From S012-109 sp964425105 (GTDB lineage: Bacteria > Pseudomonadota > Gammaproteobacteria > SZUA-140), in contig CAYRLE010000016.1 in the NCBI GenBank assembly GCA_964425105.1, positions 1 through 38,228 of the forward strand: a stretch of 38,228 nt of DNA. Reading direction: 5' to 3'. The position numbers and the translations under genes are program-made. The notes below the pieces were generated by a model. It was not told where the DNA came from, did no database searches, and worked only from the letters and a program-made list of their open reading frames with translations. Below are positions 1-6,758 of this stretch, piece after piece. Position 1 is the first letter of the stretch. Each line of letters starts with the position of its first letter.

Positions 1-137
1 TGCACGGCGATAACGGCAACTTCAAGTGGTGGTCTCGTGTTCCTCTGCGTCGCTGACGAATCCGGCTCATTGCCCCCCTGGCTACAGGTGACCAGTGCCA
101 GCAGGGAAAACCAAGCAAGCAAACCGCGCATATTCAT
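1..137 (-). CDS. RND-type efflux periplasmic adaptor lipoprotein, 5' end only (partial)
   Basis: Only the first 45 codons are inside the window; the gene runs off the left edge. Reading leftward from the ATG at 137, a well-spaced GGAGG lies 9 bases upstream. The product starts with a short basic, hydrophobic signal peptide ending in LALVTCS, a lipobox-like sequence whose Cys is residue 18 (Thr at -1 is not ideal). A polar linker follows, then RPPLEVAVIAV, which resembles the start of the first beta strand of HlyD/RND membrane-fusion proteins. By family, such proteins link an inner-membrane pump to an outer-membrane channel. The family call rests on the signal/lipobox plus this short motif, so the lipoprotein call is firmer than the efflux-adaptor call. 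A second ATG two codons downstream is possible. Confidence 0.5.
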   Translation of the reverse strand, partial: MNMRGLLAWFSLLALVTCSQGGNEPDSSATQRNTRPPLEVAVIAV

Positions 138-222
138 GAAGCGTTTCCTCCACATGAAAGGCCAAACTACCATATGCCCAATGCCGGGATGACGAAAGGA
201 TTTTTTTCTTCCCGACCGGTAA

Positions 223-238
223 GCATTATCACTAATGC
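223..238. promoter_or_regulatory. perfect dyad upstream of the adaptor gene, possible operator
   Basis: GCATTA-TCAC-TAATGC is a perfect 6-bp inverted repeat with a 4-base centre, about 85 bp upstream of the adaptor start at 137. No U-rich tract follows on either strand, so it does not look like a terminator. Dyads of this size upstream of efflux operons often bind TetR- or MarR-type repressors, but no such regulator gene is in the window. Operator function is inference. Confidence 0.25.
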
Positions 239-392
239 CCGATGGTGAGCGCGCAGTCACGTCCCCGGAGCAGGGAGGGGGGATGTCGAGTCATGGTGCG
301 CGATGGTGGCTGCTACGAACTGCATGAGGGGCCGTCATGAGGGTCAGGCAGGCCTCGTTCCTGATCCGTTGCGACGGTTTCACTGGCTGCTT

Positions 393-490
393 TCACGCCT
401 CACCAAGCAGAGGATAATCGCTGTAGCCATGTGCGCCGCCCTGAAGGAGCTTGCGGGGTCAGCCTCGTTGAGGCGGACAACAGGGGTAAA
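393..490 (-). pseudogene. C-terminal remnant of an old-yellow-enzyme (N-ethylmaleimide reductase-like) gene, frameshifted
   Basis: On the minus strand, one frame reads RLNEADPASSF and, after a missing base, the next frame reads GGAHGYSDYPLLGEA followed by a stop at 393-395. Joined, this matches the typical C-terminus of OYE-family flavin reductases (NemA/XenB type), which end in a pattern like LNEPDPATFYGGGAEGYTDYP. Two bases (AG) stand between the Phe codon and the Gly-Gly codons where a whole codon is expected, so one base has been lost. An in-frame TGA lies just upstream of the homologous stretch and no further homology is seen toward the tRNA gene. Only about the last 30 codons of the gene survive. 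Confidence 0.6.
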
Positions 491-500
491 GTTAAAGAAT

Positions 501-530
501 CACTGAGAAATCAGTGTCTTTTTGTTGTTT
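501..530 (+). terminator. small stem-loop with T-rich tail
   Basis: CACTGA-GAAA-TCAGTG (501-516) is a perfect 6-bp stem with a GAAA tetraloop, followed on the plus strand by a T-rich run. It has the form of an intrinsic terminator. No plus-strand gene upstream obviously needs it. On the minus strand it lies about 40 bases past tRNA-Leu, where the tail is weaker (ATTCTTTAACTTT) but could still end tRNA transcription. Confidence 0.4.
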
Positions 531-557
531 TTTAAGGTCTGTGATAGTCTCGTGAAT

Positions 558-644
558 TGGTGCCGAGGAGAGGACTTGAACCTCCACGGGGTTACCCCCA
601 CTAGCACCTGAAGCTAGCGCGTCTACCAATTCCGCCACCTCGGC
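558..644 (-). tRNA. tRNA-Leu, anticodon CAG
   Basis: The minus strand folds as an 87-nt class II tRNA. The acceptor stem is GCCGAGG (644-638) pairing with CCTCGGC (568-562), with discriminator A and an encoded CCA at 560-558. The anticodon arm is CTAGC-TTCAGGT-GCTAG, giving anticodon CAG, which reads CUG leucine codons. A long variable arm (GTGGGGGTAACCCCGT) and a T arm with GGTTCAAGTCC complete the structure. The long variable arm and CAG identify leucine. CUG is very common in the genes here. Confidence 0.97.
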
Positions 645-691
645 TTGCCGGTCGCAGCGGCCCGGAGGGGCGCCGCGATATGAAGTGCGGC

Positions 692-720
692 ACTTTACCG
701 GTAGAGGCCGGTAATGTCAA
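692..720 (-). promoter_or_regulatory. promoter for tRNA-Leu
   Basis: Reading leftward there is a perfect -35 TTGACA (720-715), a 17-bp spacer and a -10 TAAAGT (697-692), placing initiation near 685, about 40 bases before the mature tRNA. A G+C-rich stretch follows the -10, as is typical of stringently controlled stable-RNA promoters. The strength and stringent response are inferred. Confidence 0.65.
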
Positions 721-797
721 CGATGGGTAGCGGGCCAGCGCCGATTTGCTTTGCGCGGCGGTGTGAAGGATTTTTCAGCGTACTGAATGTTCCCTCT

Positions 798-820
798 CCC
801 TGGCAGCAGGGATCTATAAT
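798..820 (+). promoter_or_regulatory. possible rnr promoter (-10 only) with adjacent dyad
   Basis: A perfect TATAAT (815-820) lies 66 bp upstream of the preferred rnr start. No good -35 is present at 16-18 bp. Instead a small dyad, CCCTG-GCAG-CAGGG (798-811), abuts the -10, which could mean activator-dependent use or a regulator site. The promoter call rests on the -10 alone. Confidence 0.35.
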
Positions 821-886
821 AGTCGCCATGCCGCCCCCATATCCCTTAACATGCACGAAAACCAAGGAAACCCTGCAAGGAACCCG

Positions 887-3181
887 ATGAAGAAAAAGAA
901 AAGTATAGCGAAAGATGATCCCTGGGCCGACCGCGAGGCGCAGAAATACGAGCGGCCCATCAAGAGCCGGGAATACATTCTTCAGTACCTGAAGGATTGC
1001 GACAAACTGCTGAGCCTGGATCAGCTGGCCAAGGCCCTGGGAATCCAGGACGAGGTGGGCCGCGAGGCCCTGTCGCGCCGTCTCGGCGCCATGGTGCGCG
1101 ACGGGCAACTGGTATGCAACCGGCGCGGCGCCTACGGCCTGCCCGACAAGATGGACCTGGTTCGGGGGCGTGTCAGCGGCCATCCCGACGGCTTCGGTTT
1201 TCTGATCCCGGACGATGGCGGACAAGATTTATTCCTCTCGCCACGCCAGATGCGCCAGGTGATGCATGGCGACCGGGTGCTGGCGCGGGTGGTGGGGGTG
1301 GACCGCCGCGGGCGGCGCGAGGGCGCCATCGTCGAGGTCCTGGAGAGCAACACCCGGGAGTTGGTGGGGCGTTATTTTCAGGAAGGCGGTGTCGGCTTCG
1401 TCACTCCCAGCAACAAGAACGTCAGCCAGGACATCATCATCCCTGCGGGTCAGGAGGGCAAGGCGCGCCAGGGACAGATCGTGGTGATCGAGATCGTCCA
1501 GCAGCCCAGCAGGCACAGCCGGCCGGTGGGCAGGGTGGTGGAGGTGCTGGGGGATCACATGGCGCCGGGCATGGAAGTGGAAATCGCCATCCGCTCCTAT
1601 GAGTTGCCGCGCGAATGGCCGGCGGCGGTACAGGCGCAGATCAAGGATTTTCCCACCGAGGTGGCGGAAGAGGACAAGGCCGGCCGCGAGGACCTGCGCG
1701 CCCTGCCGCTGGTGACCATCGACGGCGAGGATGCCAAGGACTTCGACGATGCCGTGTTCTGCGAGCGCCAGGGCCAGGGCTGGCGCCTGCTGGTGGCCAT
1801 CGCCGACGTCTCCGCCTATGTGCAGCCGGGCAGCGCCCTGGACGAAGAGGCGCTGCAACGCGGCAATTCCGTGTATTTTCCCGAACACGTCATTCCCATG
1901 CTGCCGGAGATCCTCTCCAACCACCTCTGTTCCCTGCGTCCCGAGGTGGACCGCCTGTGCCAGGTCTGCGAACTGTTCATCACGCCGGCCGGTCAGATCC
2001 GCAAGCACCGCTTCTTCGACGGCGTCATGCGCTCCCATGCGCGCCTGACCTACAACGAGGTGGCGGCCATGCTGTTGGAGGGGGACGAGGCCCTGGCGGC
2101 GCGGCACGCCGCGCTGCTGCCCCATCTCCAGGAACTGCACAATCTCTACCAGGTCCTGCGCCAGGCCCGCGAGAAGCGCGGCGCCATCGACTTCGACCGC
2201 ATGGAGACCCGCATCGTGTTCGGCGCCCAGCGCAAGATCGAGAAGATCGTGCCCGTGGAACGCAACGATGCCCATCGCATGATCGAGGAATTCATGATCT
2301 CCGCCAACATCGCGGCGGCGGAGTTCCTGCAGCGCAGCGAGATCCCCACCCTCTACCGCATCCATCCCGAGCCCAGTGTGGACAAGGTCAATGACCTGCG
2401 TGCCTTCCTGGCGGAGATGGGGCTCAGCCTGGGCGGCGGCGAGCAGCCGACGGCCAAACATTATGCGCGCCTGCTGGCCTCCCTCAAGGACCGGCCAGAC
2501 AAGCACCTGGTGGAGACCGTGCTCCTGCGCAGCCTCAGCCAGGCCATGTACAGCGCCGAGAACATCGGCCACTTCGGTCTTGCCCTGGAGTCCTATACCC
2601 ATTTCACATCGCCCATCCGCCGCTATCCCGATCTGATCATCCATCGCGCCATACGCCATCTGCTGCAGCGCGGCAAGCCGCGGGACTTCCAATACAGCTT
2701 CACCGACATGGAGTCGCTGGGCGACCACTGTTCCATGACCGAGCGGCGTGCCGACGAGGCGACCCGCGATGCCGTTTCCTGGCTGAAGTGCGAATACATG
2801 ATGGACAAGGTGGGCCAGGAGTTCGACGGCATCGTGACGGCGGTGACCAGTTTCGGCCTGTTCGTGGAACTGGACGAGATCTATGTGGAAGGCCTGGTGC
2901 ATGTCACGGCCCTGGAAAACGACTATTATCACTACGACCCCGTCAAACACATGCTCTACGGCGAACACAGCGGCAAGACCTACCGGCTGGCCGATCCCAT
3001 TCGCGTCCTGGTGACGCGCGTGGACCTGGACGAACGCAAGATCGATTTCGTGCTGGCAGACGGCAAGAAGCAGCAGGAAGGCCGAGCGCAGAAGAAGAAA
3101 TCCCGCGGCGGCCGCGGTCGCTCGCCCGGCAAGAAAGAGGGCCGCAGCCGGGGCAAGCGGGGAGGGCGCCGGCAGCGATGA
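887..3181 (+). CDS. rnr: Ribonuclease R
   Basis: A 3'-to-5' processive exoribonuclease that degrades structured RNA and takes part in RNA quality control and stable-RNA processing. The 764-residue product shows an N-terminal helix-turn-helix segment (REYILQYLKDCDKLLSLDQL), cold-shock OB domains, an RNB domain with the catalytic cluster DGEDAKDFDDAV near residues 279-290, and an S1 domain starting near residue 643. A Lys/Arg/Gly-rich tail closes the protein. I chose the ATG at 887 because AAGGA lies 7 bases before it and the protein then begins like other RNase R proteins. An in-frame ATG at 851 lacks a ribosome-binding site and would add 12 residues. The stop overlaps the rlmB start (ATGA), so the two are probably translated in tandem, as in many gammaproteobacteria. 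Confidence 0.96.
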   Translation: MKKKKSIAKDDPWADREAQKYERPIKSREYILQYLKDCDKLLSLDQLAKALGIQDEVGREALSRRLGAMVRDGQLVCNRRGAYGLPDKMDLVRGRVSGHPDGFGFLIPDDGGQDLFLSPRQMRQVMHGDRVLARVVGVDRRGRREGAIVEVLESNTRELVGRYFQEGGVGFVTPSNKNVSQDIIIPAGQEGKARQGQIVVIEIVQQPSRHSRPVGRVVEVLGDHMAPGMEVEIAIRSYELPREWPAAVQAQIKDFPTEVAEEDKAGREDLRALPLVTIDGEDAKDFDDAVFCERQGQGWRLLVAIADVSAYVQPGSALDEEALQRGNSVYFPEHVIPMLPEILSNHLCSLRPEVDRLCQVCELFITPAGQIRKHRFFDGVMRSHARLTYNEVAAMLLEGDEALAARHAALLPHLQELHNLYQVLRQAREKRGAIDFDRMETRIVFGAQRKIEKIVPVERNDAHRMIEEFMISANIAAAEFLQRSEIPTLYRIHPEPSVDKVNDLRAFLAEMGLSLGGGEQPTAKHYARLLASLKDRPDKHLVETVLLRSLSQAMYSAENIGHFGLALESYTHFTSPIRRYPDLIIHRAIRHLLQRGKPRDFQYSFTDMESLGDHCSMTERRADEATRDAVSWLKCEYMMDKVGQEFDGIVTAVTSFGLFVELDEIYVEGLVHVTALENDYYHYDPVKHMLYGEHSGKTYRLADPIRVLVTRVDLDERKIDFVLADGKKQQEGRAQKKKSRGGRGRSPGKKEGRSRGKRGGRRQR

Positions 3182-3936
3182 GCAGGCCCGCGGCACAGCA
3201 GGTGTTCGGCGTCCACGCCGTCCATGCTGTGCTCCATAACCAGCCAACCGCGGTGCGCGAGTTGCGCCTGGCGGCCGGATCCGGAAATCCCCGTTTGCTG
3301 CGCCTGCGCAAGGCGGCACAGGCCGCCGGCATTCCCGTCCTGGAAGTGCAACGCGAGGCCCTGGACCTATGGGCCGGTGCCGTGCGCCATCAGGGTGTGA
3401 TGGCCATCCTGGGCGAAGAGGGCGGCGCTGTCCCGCAGAGCCTGGAGGGATTGCTGGAAGGGTTGACGGAAGCCCCCCTGCTGCTGGTGCTGGATGGCAT
3501 CCAGGATCCTCACAACCTGGGGGCCTGCCTGCGCAGCGCCGCCGCCGCCGGCGTCCATGGCGTCATCGCCCCCAAGGACCGGGCAGTGGGCTTGACGCCG
3601 GTGGTGCGCAAGGTGGCCTGCGGGGCGGCCGAGCAGCTGCCCTTCATCCAGGTCACCAACCTGGCCCGCAGCCTGCGCCGCCTGCAGGAACTGGGCCTGT
3701 GGATCGCGGGCGCCGACAGCGAGGCGCCGCAGAGCCTCTATGAGGCCGACCTCAGCGGTCCCCTGGCCCTGGTGATGGGCGCCGAGGGCAAAGGGCTGCG
3801 GCGCCTGACCCGCGAATGCTGCGACCTGCTGGTGGCCATCCCCATGGCCGGCGCCATGGAAAGCCTCAACGTCTCGGTGGCCACCGGCATCTGCCTGTTC
3901 GAGGTGCGAAGGCAGCGGGCGGTCATTGAGAACTGA
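3178..3936 (+). CDS. rlmB: 23S rRNA (guanosine-2'-O)-methyltransferase RlmB
   Basis: A SPOUT-family methyltransferase that 2'-O-methylates G2251 (E. coli numbering) in the peptidyl-transferase loop of 23S rRNA, using S-adenosylmethionine. The 252-residue protein begins with the small substrate-binding domain (QQVFGVHAVHAVL). It then shows the knotted-domain motifs: DGIQDPHNLGACLRSA near residue 104, VMGAEGKGLR, and SLNVSVATGICLFE near the C-terminus. The length is close to the E. coli enzyme (243). The start ATG is inside the rnr stop, implying translational coupling. Other SpoU-type rRNA or tRNA methylases are the alternative, but the position directly after rnr makes RlmB the best call. Confidence 0.95.
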   Translation: MSRPAAQQVFGVHAVHAVLHNQPTAVRELRLAAGSGNPRLLRLRKAAQAAGIPVLEVQREALDLWAGAVRHQGVMAILGEEGGAVPQSLEGLLEGLTEAPLLLVLDGIQDPHNLGACLRSAAAAGVHGVIAPKDRAVGLTPVVRKVACGAAEQLPFIQVTNLARSLRRLQELGLWIAGADSEAPQSLYEADLSGPLALVMGAEGKGLRRLTRECCDLLVAIPMAGAMESLNVSVATGICLFEVRRQRAVIEN

Positions 3937-3937
3937 A

Positions 3938-3956
3938 GGCCGAGTGCAACTCGGTG
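3938..3956 (+). terminator. stem-loop after rlmB, weak terminator candidate
   Basis: Directly after the rlmB stop, CCGAGT (3940-3945) pairs with ACTCGG (3949-3954) around a 3-base loop. No U tract follows, so it may act as an mRNA 3'-end stabiliser or a weak terminator rather than a strong intrinsic one. Confidence 0.35.
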
Positions 3957-3975
3957 CTCCCGGAATGGACCGCAC

Positions 3976-4003
3976 CATCACTCATCACGCATTACGCATC
4001 ACT
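3976..4003. repeat. heptamer repeat array, single arm (rlmB/rpsF)
   Basis: Four phased 7-bp units, CATCACT, CATCACG, CATTACG and CATCACT, each fitting the complement consensus CMTYACN. No complementary arm is seen nearby, unlike several other copies. The array lies upstream of the rpsF promoter and outside any gene. Confidence 0.85.
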
Positions 4004-4042
4004 TGTTGAGCAGGGCCGCCCTCACCTCTCAGTCCTGAAATT

Positions 4043-4071
4043 TTGCATTCCCCCCGCCAATCCCTTACAAT
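4043..4071 (+). promoter_or_regulatory. sigma-70 promoter of the rpsF operon
   Basis: TTGCAT (4043-4048), a 17-bp spacer and TACAAT (4066-4071) match the consensus well. Predicted initiation near 4078 gives a leader of about 70 nt before rpsF. It should drive rpsF-priB-rpsR and probably the genes beyond. Confidence 0.65.
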
Positions 4072-4103
4072 CCCGGCCTTTGTAAAAGCCGTTCCATCTC
4101 CTT

Positions 4104-4125
4104 GCCTCACCGCGTGACGGGAGGC
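4104..4125 (+). promoter_or_regulatory. rpsF leader stem-loop, candidate S6:S18 autoregulatory site
   Basis: In the rpsF 5' UTR, GCCTC (4104-4108) pairs with GAGGC (4121-4125). An inner CCG/CGG helix and one bulged A surround a short loop. Proteobacterial rpsF leaders commonly carry a hairpin that binds the S6:S18 complex and represses translation. The position and the bulged CCG element fit that idea, but I cannot confirm the full consensus by eye. Confidence 0.4.
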
Positions 4126-4148
4126 TGCCAAACCAAGAGGGGTTCTCA

Positions 4149-4568
4149 ATGAGACACTATGAAATCGTGTTTCTGGTCCATCCTGACCAGAGCGAACAGG
4201 TTCCTGCTATGATCGAGCGTTACCGCGCCTCCATCGAGGCCCGCGGCGGCGCCATTCACCGCCTGGAGGACTGGGGACGGCGGCAACTCGCCTATCCCAT
4301 CAACAAGATCCACAAGGCCCACTACGTGCTGATGAACATCGAGTCCGACCAGGAGACCCTCGATGAACTGGTCAATGCCTTCCGTTTCAACGATGCCGTG
4401 ATCCGCAACCTGGTGATCCGCCGCGACGAGGCCGTCACTGAGCCTTCTCCCATGGCCCGCGCCAAGGAAGAAGGTGGCAGGGGCGAGCGCGAAGGCAGTC
4501 GTGGCACGCCCAGGCCTGCCGAGAAGAGCAGCGCCGACAGCGACAAGGGCGCCGCGGAAAGCGCCTGA
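4149..4568 (+). CDS. rpsF: 30S ribosomal protein S6
   Basis: S6 binds the central domain of 16S rRNA together with S18 in the platform of the small subunit. The 139-residue product begins MRHYEIVFLVHPDQ and contains DWGRRQLAYPINK and RFNDAVIRNLVIRR, all diagnostic of S6. The core ends near residue 100; the rest is a charged, Gly/Glu/Ser-rich tail, as in proteobacterial S6 proteins that are glutamylated in E. coli. A GAGGGG element sits 7-8 bases before the ATG. It is first in an operon with priB and rpsR and is followed after 7 bases by the priB start. Confidence 0.97.
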   Translation: MRHYEIVFLVHPDQSEQVPAMIERYRASIEARGGAIHRLEDWGRRQLAYPINKIHKAHYVLMNIESDQETLDELVNAFRFNDAVIRNLVIRRDEAVTEPSPMARAKEEGGRGEREGSRGTPRPAEKSSADSDKGAAESA

Positions 4569-4575
4569 CGCAGGG

Positions 4576-4908
4576 GTGCCTGAAAATCACCTGGTGATTT
4601 CCGGCATGGTCGCGCGCCCGCCCGCTACGCGCCACAACCCTGCGGGTGTGCCGCTGACCTCGTTTCCCCTGGAGCACCGCTCGCGCCAGACCGAGGCCGG
4701 GATGCAGCGCGCGGTCTATTGCCGGATCATCGTCATGGCAAGTGGCGAGGAACTGTCCCGCCAGGCCCAGGCACTGCGCGAGGGCGAGCATATCAGGGTC
4801 GAGGGCTTCCTCAGCCAGCGTCGCTTCCAAAATGCCGAGACCCGAGTGGTATTGCACGCCCACACCATTGACAGGGATGCGGCCGTAACGGCCCCGTCCC
4901 CTGAGTAA
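4576..4908 (+). CDS. priB: Primosomal replication protein N (PriB)
   Basis: PriB is a single-stranded-DNA-binding OB-fold protein of the PriA-PriB-DnaT restart primosome. The 110-residue product has the family's features: HLVISGMVARPP at the start, GVPLTSFPLEHRS, CRIIVMASGEEL, and IRVEGFLSQRRFQN. I take the GTG at 4576 as the start because the homologous region begins at once after it. An ATG far upstream at 4474 would overlap rpsF by about 95 bases and add unrelated sequence. The ribosome-binding site is weak, so it probably relies on coupling to rpsF 7 bases upstream. The rpsF-priB-rpsR order is conserved. Confidence 0.9.
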   Translation: MPENHLVISGMVARPPATRHNPAGVPLTSFPLEHRSRQTEAGMQRAVYCRIIVMASGEELSRQAQALREGEHIRVEGFLSQRRFQNAETRVVLHAHTIDRDAAVTAPSPE

Positions 4909-4950
4909 ACAGAAACATCTTTTTAGAGCATTATTTGAGAGGAGAACATC

Positions 4951-5181
4951 ATGGCCCGATACATGCGCCGCAGAAAATTTTGTCGTTTCACTGCCGAAGG
5001 CGTGAAGGAGATCGATTACAAGGATCTCGCCACCCTCAAGAACTATGTCATGGAAACCGGCAAGATCGTTCCCAGCCGCATCACCGGCACCAATGCCAGA
5101 TATCAGCGCCAGCTGGCCACTGCCATCAAGCGCGCCCGCTATCTGGCTCTGCTGCCCTATTGCGACGCTCACAAGGGCTGA
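4951..5181 (+). CDS. rpsR: 30S ribosomal protein S18
   Basis: S18 pairs with S6 in the 30S platform. The 76-residue, basic protein has the family signature RRKFCRFTAEGVKEIDYKD, then PSRITGTNARYQRQLATAIK and a C-terminal RYLALLPYCD. Its length equals that of typical S18 (75-76). A strong GAGAGGAGAA ribosome-binding site precedes the ATG. It follows priB after 42 bases and is followed by a very stable stem-loop. Confidence 0.98.
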   Translation: MARYMRRRKFCRFTAEGVKEIDYKDLATLKNYVMETGKIVPSRITGTNARYQRQLATAIKRARYLALLPYCDAHKG

Positions 5182-5190
5182 CGCACACCT

Positions 5191-5222
5191 GTCGCTGGCG
5201 GCCGGATAGGGCCGCCAGCGGC
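5191..5222 (+). terminator. strong GC stem-loop after rpsR
   Basis: CGCTGGCGGCC (5193-5203) pairs perfectly with GGCCGCCAGCG (5210-5220) around a GGATAG loop, with two further pairs (one G-U) at the base. There is no U tract, and the next gene starts 33 bases later. It therefore looks like an intercistronic attenuator or 3'-end stabiliser that keeps ribosomal-protein mRNA more abundant than the downstream membrane-protein message. Confidence 0.55.
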
Positions 5223-5254
5223 TAGCTAGCGGAGACGGCAGGGAGAGACACAGG

Positions 5255-6178
5255 GTGCGGGCCTTTGCAAATTACATCCTGCGCGGCAGGATGCAGGCGA
5301 TTCTGGTGGCGGCTGCTGCGGCCGTACTGGCCCTGCTGTTGCCCTTGCTGAGCCATGTCAGCGGTGCCGTCATCGCCCTGGTGACTCTGCGCCGGGGTTA
5401 TCAGGAAGGCCTGCTGGTGCTGGGCGGGGCAGGATTGATCCTGGGGATCTTCGGTTACTTCTCGACGGTCACCTTTCCCCTGGTCAACGCCTTTCTGGTG
5501 TCCACTGTCCTGTTGGTGTGGCTGCCGGTGGTAGTCACCGCCGAGGTGTTGCGCCACAGCCGTGACCTGGGACGCGCCCTGGCCGTGGCGGGCCTGCTGG
5601 CGGTGCTGGCCATGGTGATTCTGCAGCTGGCGGTAGGCGATACCGTAGCTTGGTGGCGCACCATGCTGGACGCCGTGCTGGCCCCCATGCTGGATCAGGC
5701 CCCTATGCCTCTCTCGGAGGCTGACAAGGCGCGAATGCTGGACTCCCTGGCAGGGGTGATGAGTGGCTTCATGGCGGCGGCTATCGTCTACAGTACCACC
5801 ATCAATCTGTTTATCGGGCGCTGGCTGCAGGCCATGCTGTACAACCCCGGCGGCTTTCGCCAGGAGTTCCGTCAGCTGCGTCTGGGGCGAGCGACTGCGC
5901 TGGCCTCCCTGCTGGTGCTGATACTGGTCACCGTCACCAGCGGAGGCGTGGCGGATTTTGCGGGCAATCTGCTCATCCTGGTGGTGGCGCTGTTTTCCTT
6001 TCACGGCCTGGCCCTGGCGCACGGCGTGGTGGCCGCCACCGGGGCCCACAAGTGGTGGCTGGTGGCGCTGTACCTGATGATGTTGTTCATGTTGCCCCAG
6101 GTCATGGTGGTTTTATCTGCCGCAGGCTTTGCCGACAGCTGGGTGGACTTCCGCTCCCGCCTCAAGAAGGCACAATAA
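5255..6178 (+). CDS. DUF2232-like polytopic membrane protein between rpsR and rplI
   Basis: A 307-residue hydrophobic protein with about eight membrane segments separated by short polar loops. Examples are LVAAAAAVLALLLPLL near residue 17, the 70-110 pair, 195-235 and the final helix ending near 295. The start is a GTG with GGGAG nine bases upstream. Genes for uncharacterised membrane proteins of the DUF2232/YybS group occupy this position in many gammaproteobacteria. I base the family call on topology, length and position, not on a diagnostic motif. No catalytic residues are evident. Location next to ribosomal and replication genes does not reveal its role. Confidence 0.7.
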   Translation: MRAFANYILRGRMQAILVAAAAAVLALLLPLLSHVSGAVIALVTLRRGYQEGLLVLGGAGLILGIFGYFSTVTFPLVNAFLVSTVLLVWLPVVVTAEVLRHSRDLGRALAVAGLLAVLAMVILQLAVGDTVAWWRTMLDAVLAPMLDQAPMPLSEADKARMLDSLAGVMSGFMAAAIVYSTTINLFIGRWLQAMLYNPGGFRQEFRQLRLGRATALASLLVLILVTVTSGGVADFAGNLLILVVALFSFHGLALAHGVVAATGAHKWWLVALYLMMLFMLPQVMVVLSAAGFADSWVDFRSRLKKAQ

Positions 6179-6270
6179 GCGGCTGAAAAATCTGGCGGCG
6201 GAGCAGAGCCTGAAATTATTGGTATATTCTCCTTGAATGAAGATCTTTAAATGAGGTGAGGTAGAAAACG

Positions 6271-6720
6271 ATGGAAGTGATATTGTTGAACAATGTGGAG
6301 AATCTGGGCAGCCTCGGCGATGTCGTCAACGTCAAGCCCGGCTATGGCCGCAATTTCCTGATTCCCAGCGGCAAGGCCGTGCCGGCCACCGAAGAGAACC
6401 GCAAGGCCTTCGAGGAACGCCGCGCCGAACTGGAAAAGGCCGCCGCCGAGGCCCTGGGCGCTGCCGAAGCACGCCGTGAGGCCTTGCAGGAGCTGGTGAT
6501 CACCATTGCCCACAAGGCTGGCGAAGAAGGCCGTCTGTTCGGCTCCGTGGGCACCACGGACATCGCTGCGGCGGTGAGCGAGGCTGGCGTCCCGCTGGAG
6601 AAGCACGAAGTGCGCCTACCCAGTGGTCCCATCCGCCAGACCGGCGAGTATGAGATCGAGCTCCATCTCCACCCTGAGGTCAATGTCACCATCAAGGTGG
6701 ACGTGGTCGCCGAAGAATAG
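6271..6720 (+). CDS. rplI: 50S ribosomal protein L9
   Basis: L9 binds 23S rRNA near the L1 stalk and helps maintain reading frame. The product is 149 residues, exactly the E. coli length. The N-terminal domain (MEVILLNNVENLGSLGDVVN, then GYGRNFLIPSGKA) is followed by the long connecting helix rich in Ala/Glu/Lys (residues 45-75) and the C-terminal RNA-binding domain. A GAGGTGAGG ribosome-binding region precedes the ATG. It is 92 bases downstream of the membrane-protein gene and 38 bases upstream of dnaB. Confidence 0.98.
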   Translation: MEVILLNNVENLGSLGDVVNVKPGYGRNFLIPSGKAVPATEENRKAFEERRAELEKAAAEALGAAEARREALQELVITIAHKAGEEGRLFGSVGTTDIAAAVSEAGVPLEKHEVRLPSGPIRQTGEYEIELHLHPEVNVTIKVDVVAEE

Positions 6721-6758
6721 CCCTTCAGCGCGGGCAGGGGAGGAAGACAGCACAATCC

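Noticed and set aside
303..506. 67-codon open frame on the plus strand
   Set aside because: No ribosome-binding site, no recognisable motif, and it runs antisense over the old-yellow-enzyme remnant.
1229..3319. Very long open frame antisense to rnr (also 6342-8093, 21081-23189 and 33118-35346 on the minus strand)
   Set aside because: These are mirror frames of GC-rich genes. The products are rich in His, Gln, Ala, Gly and Arg, with no domains, and lie opposite firmly identified genes.
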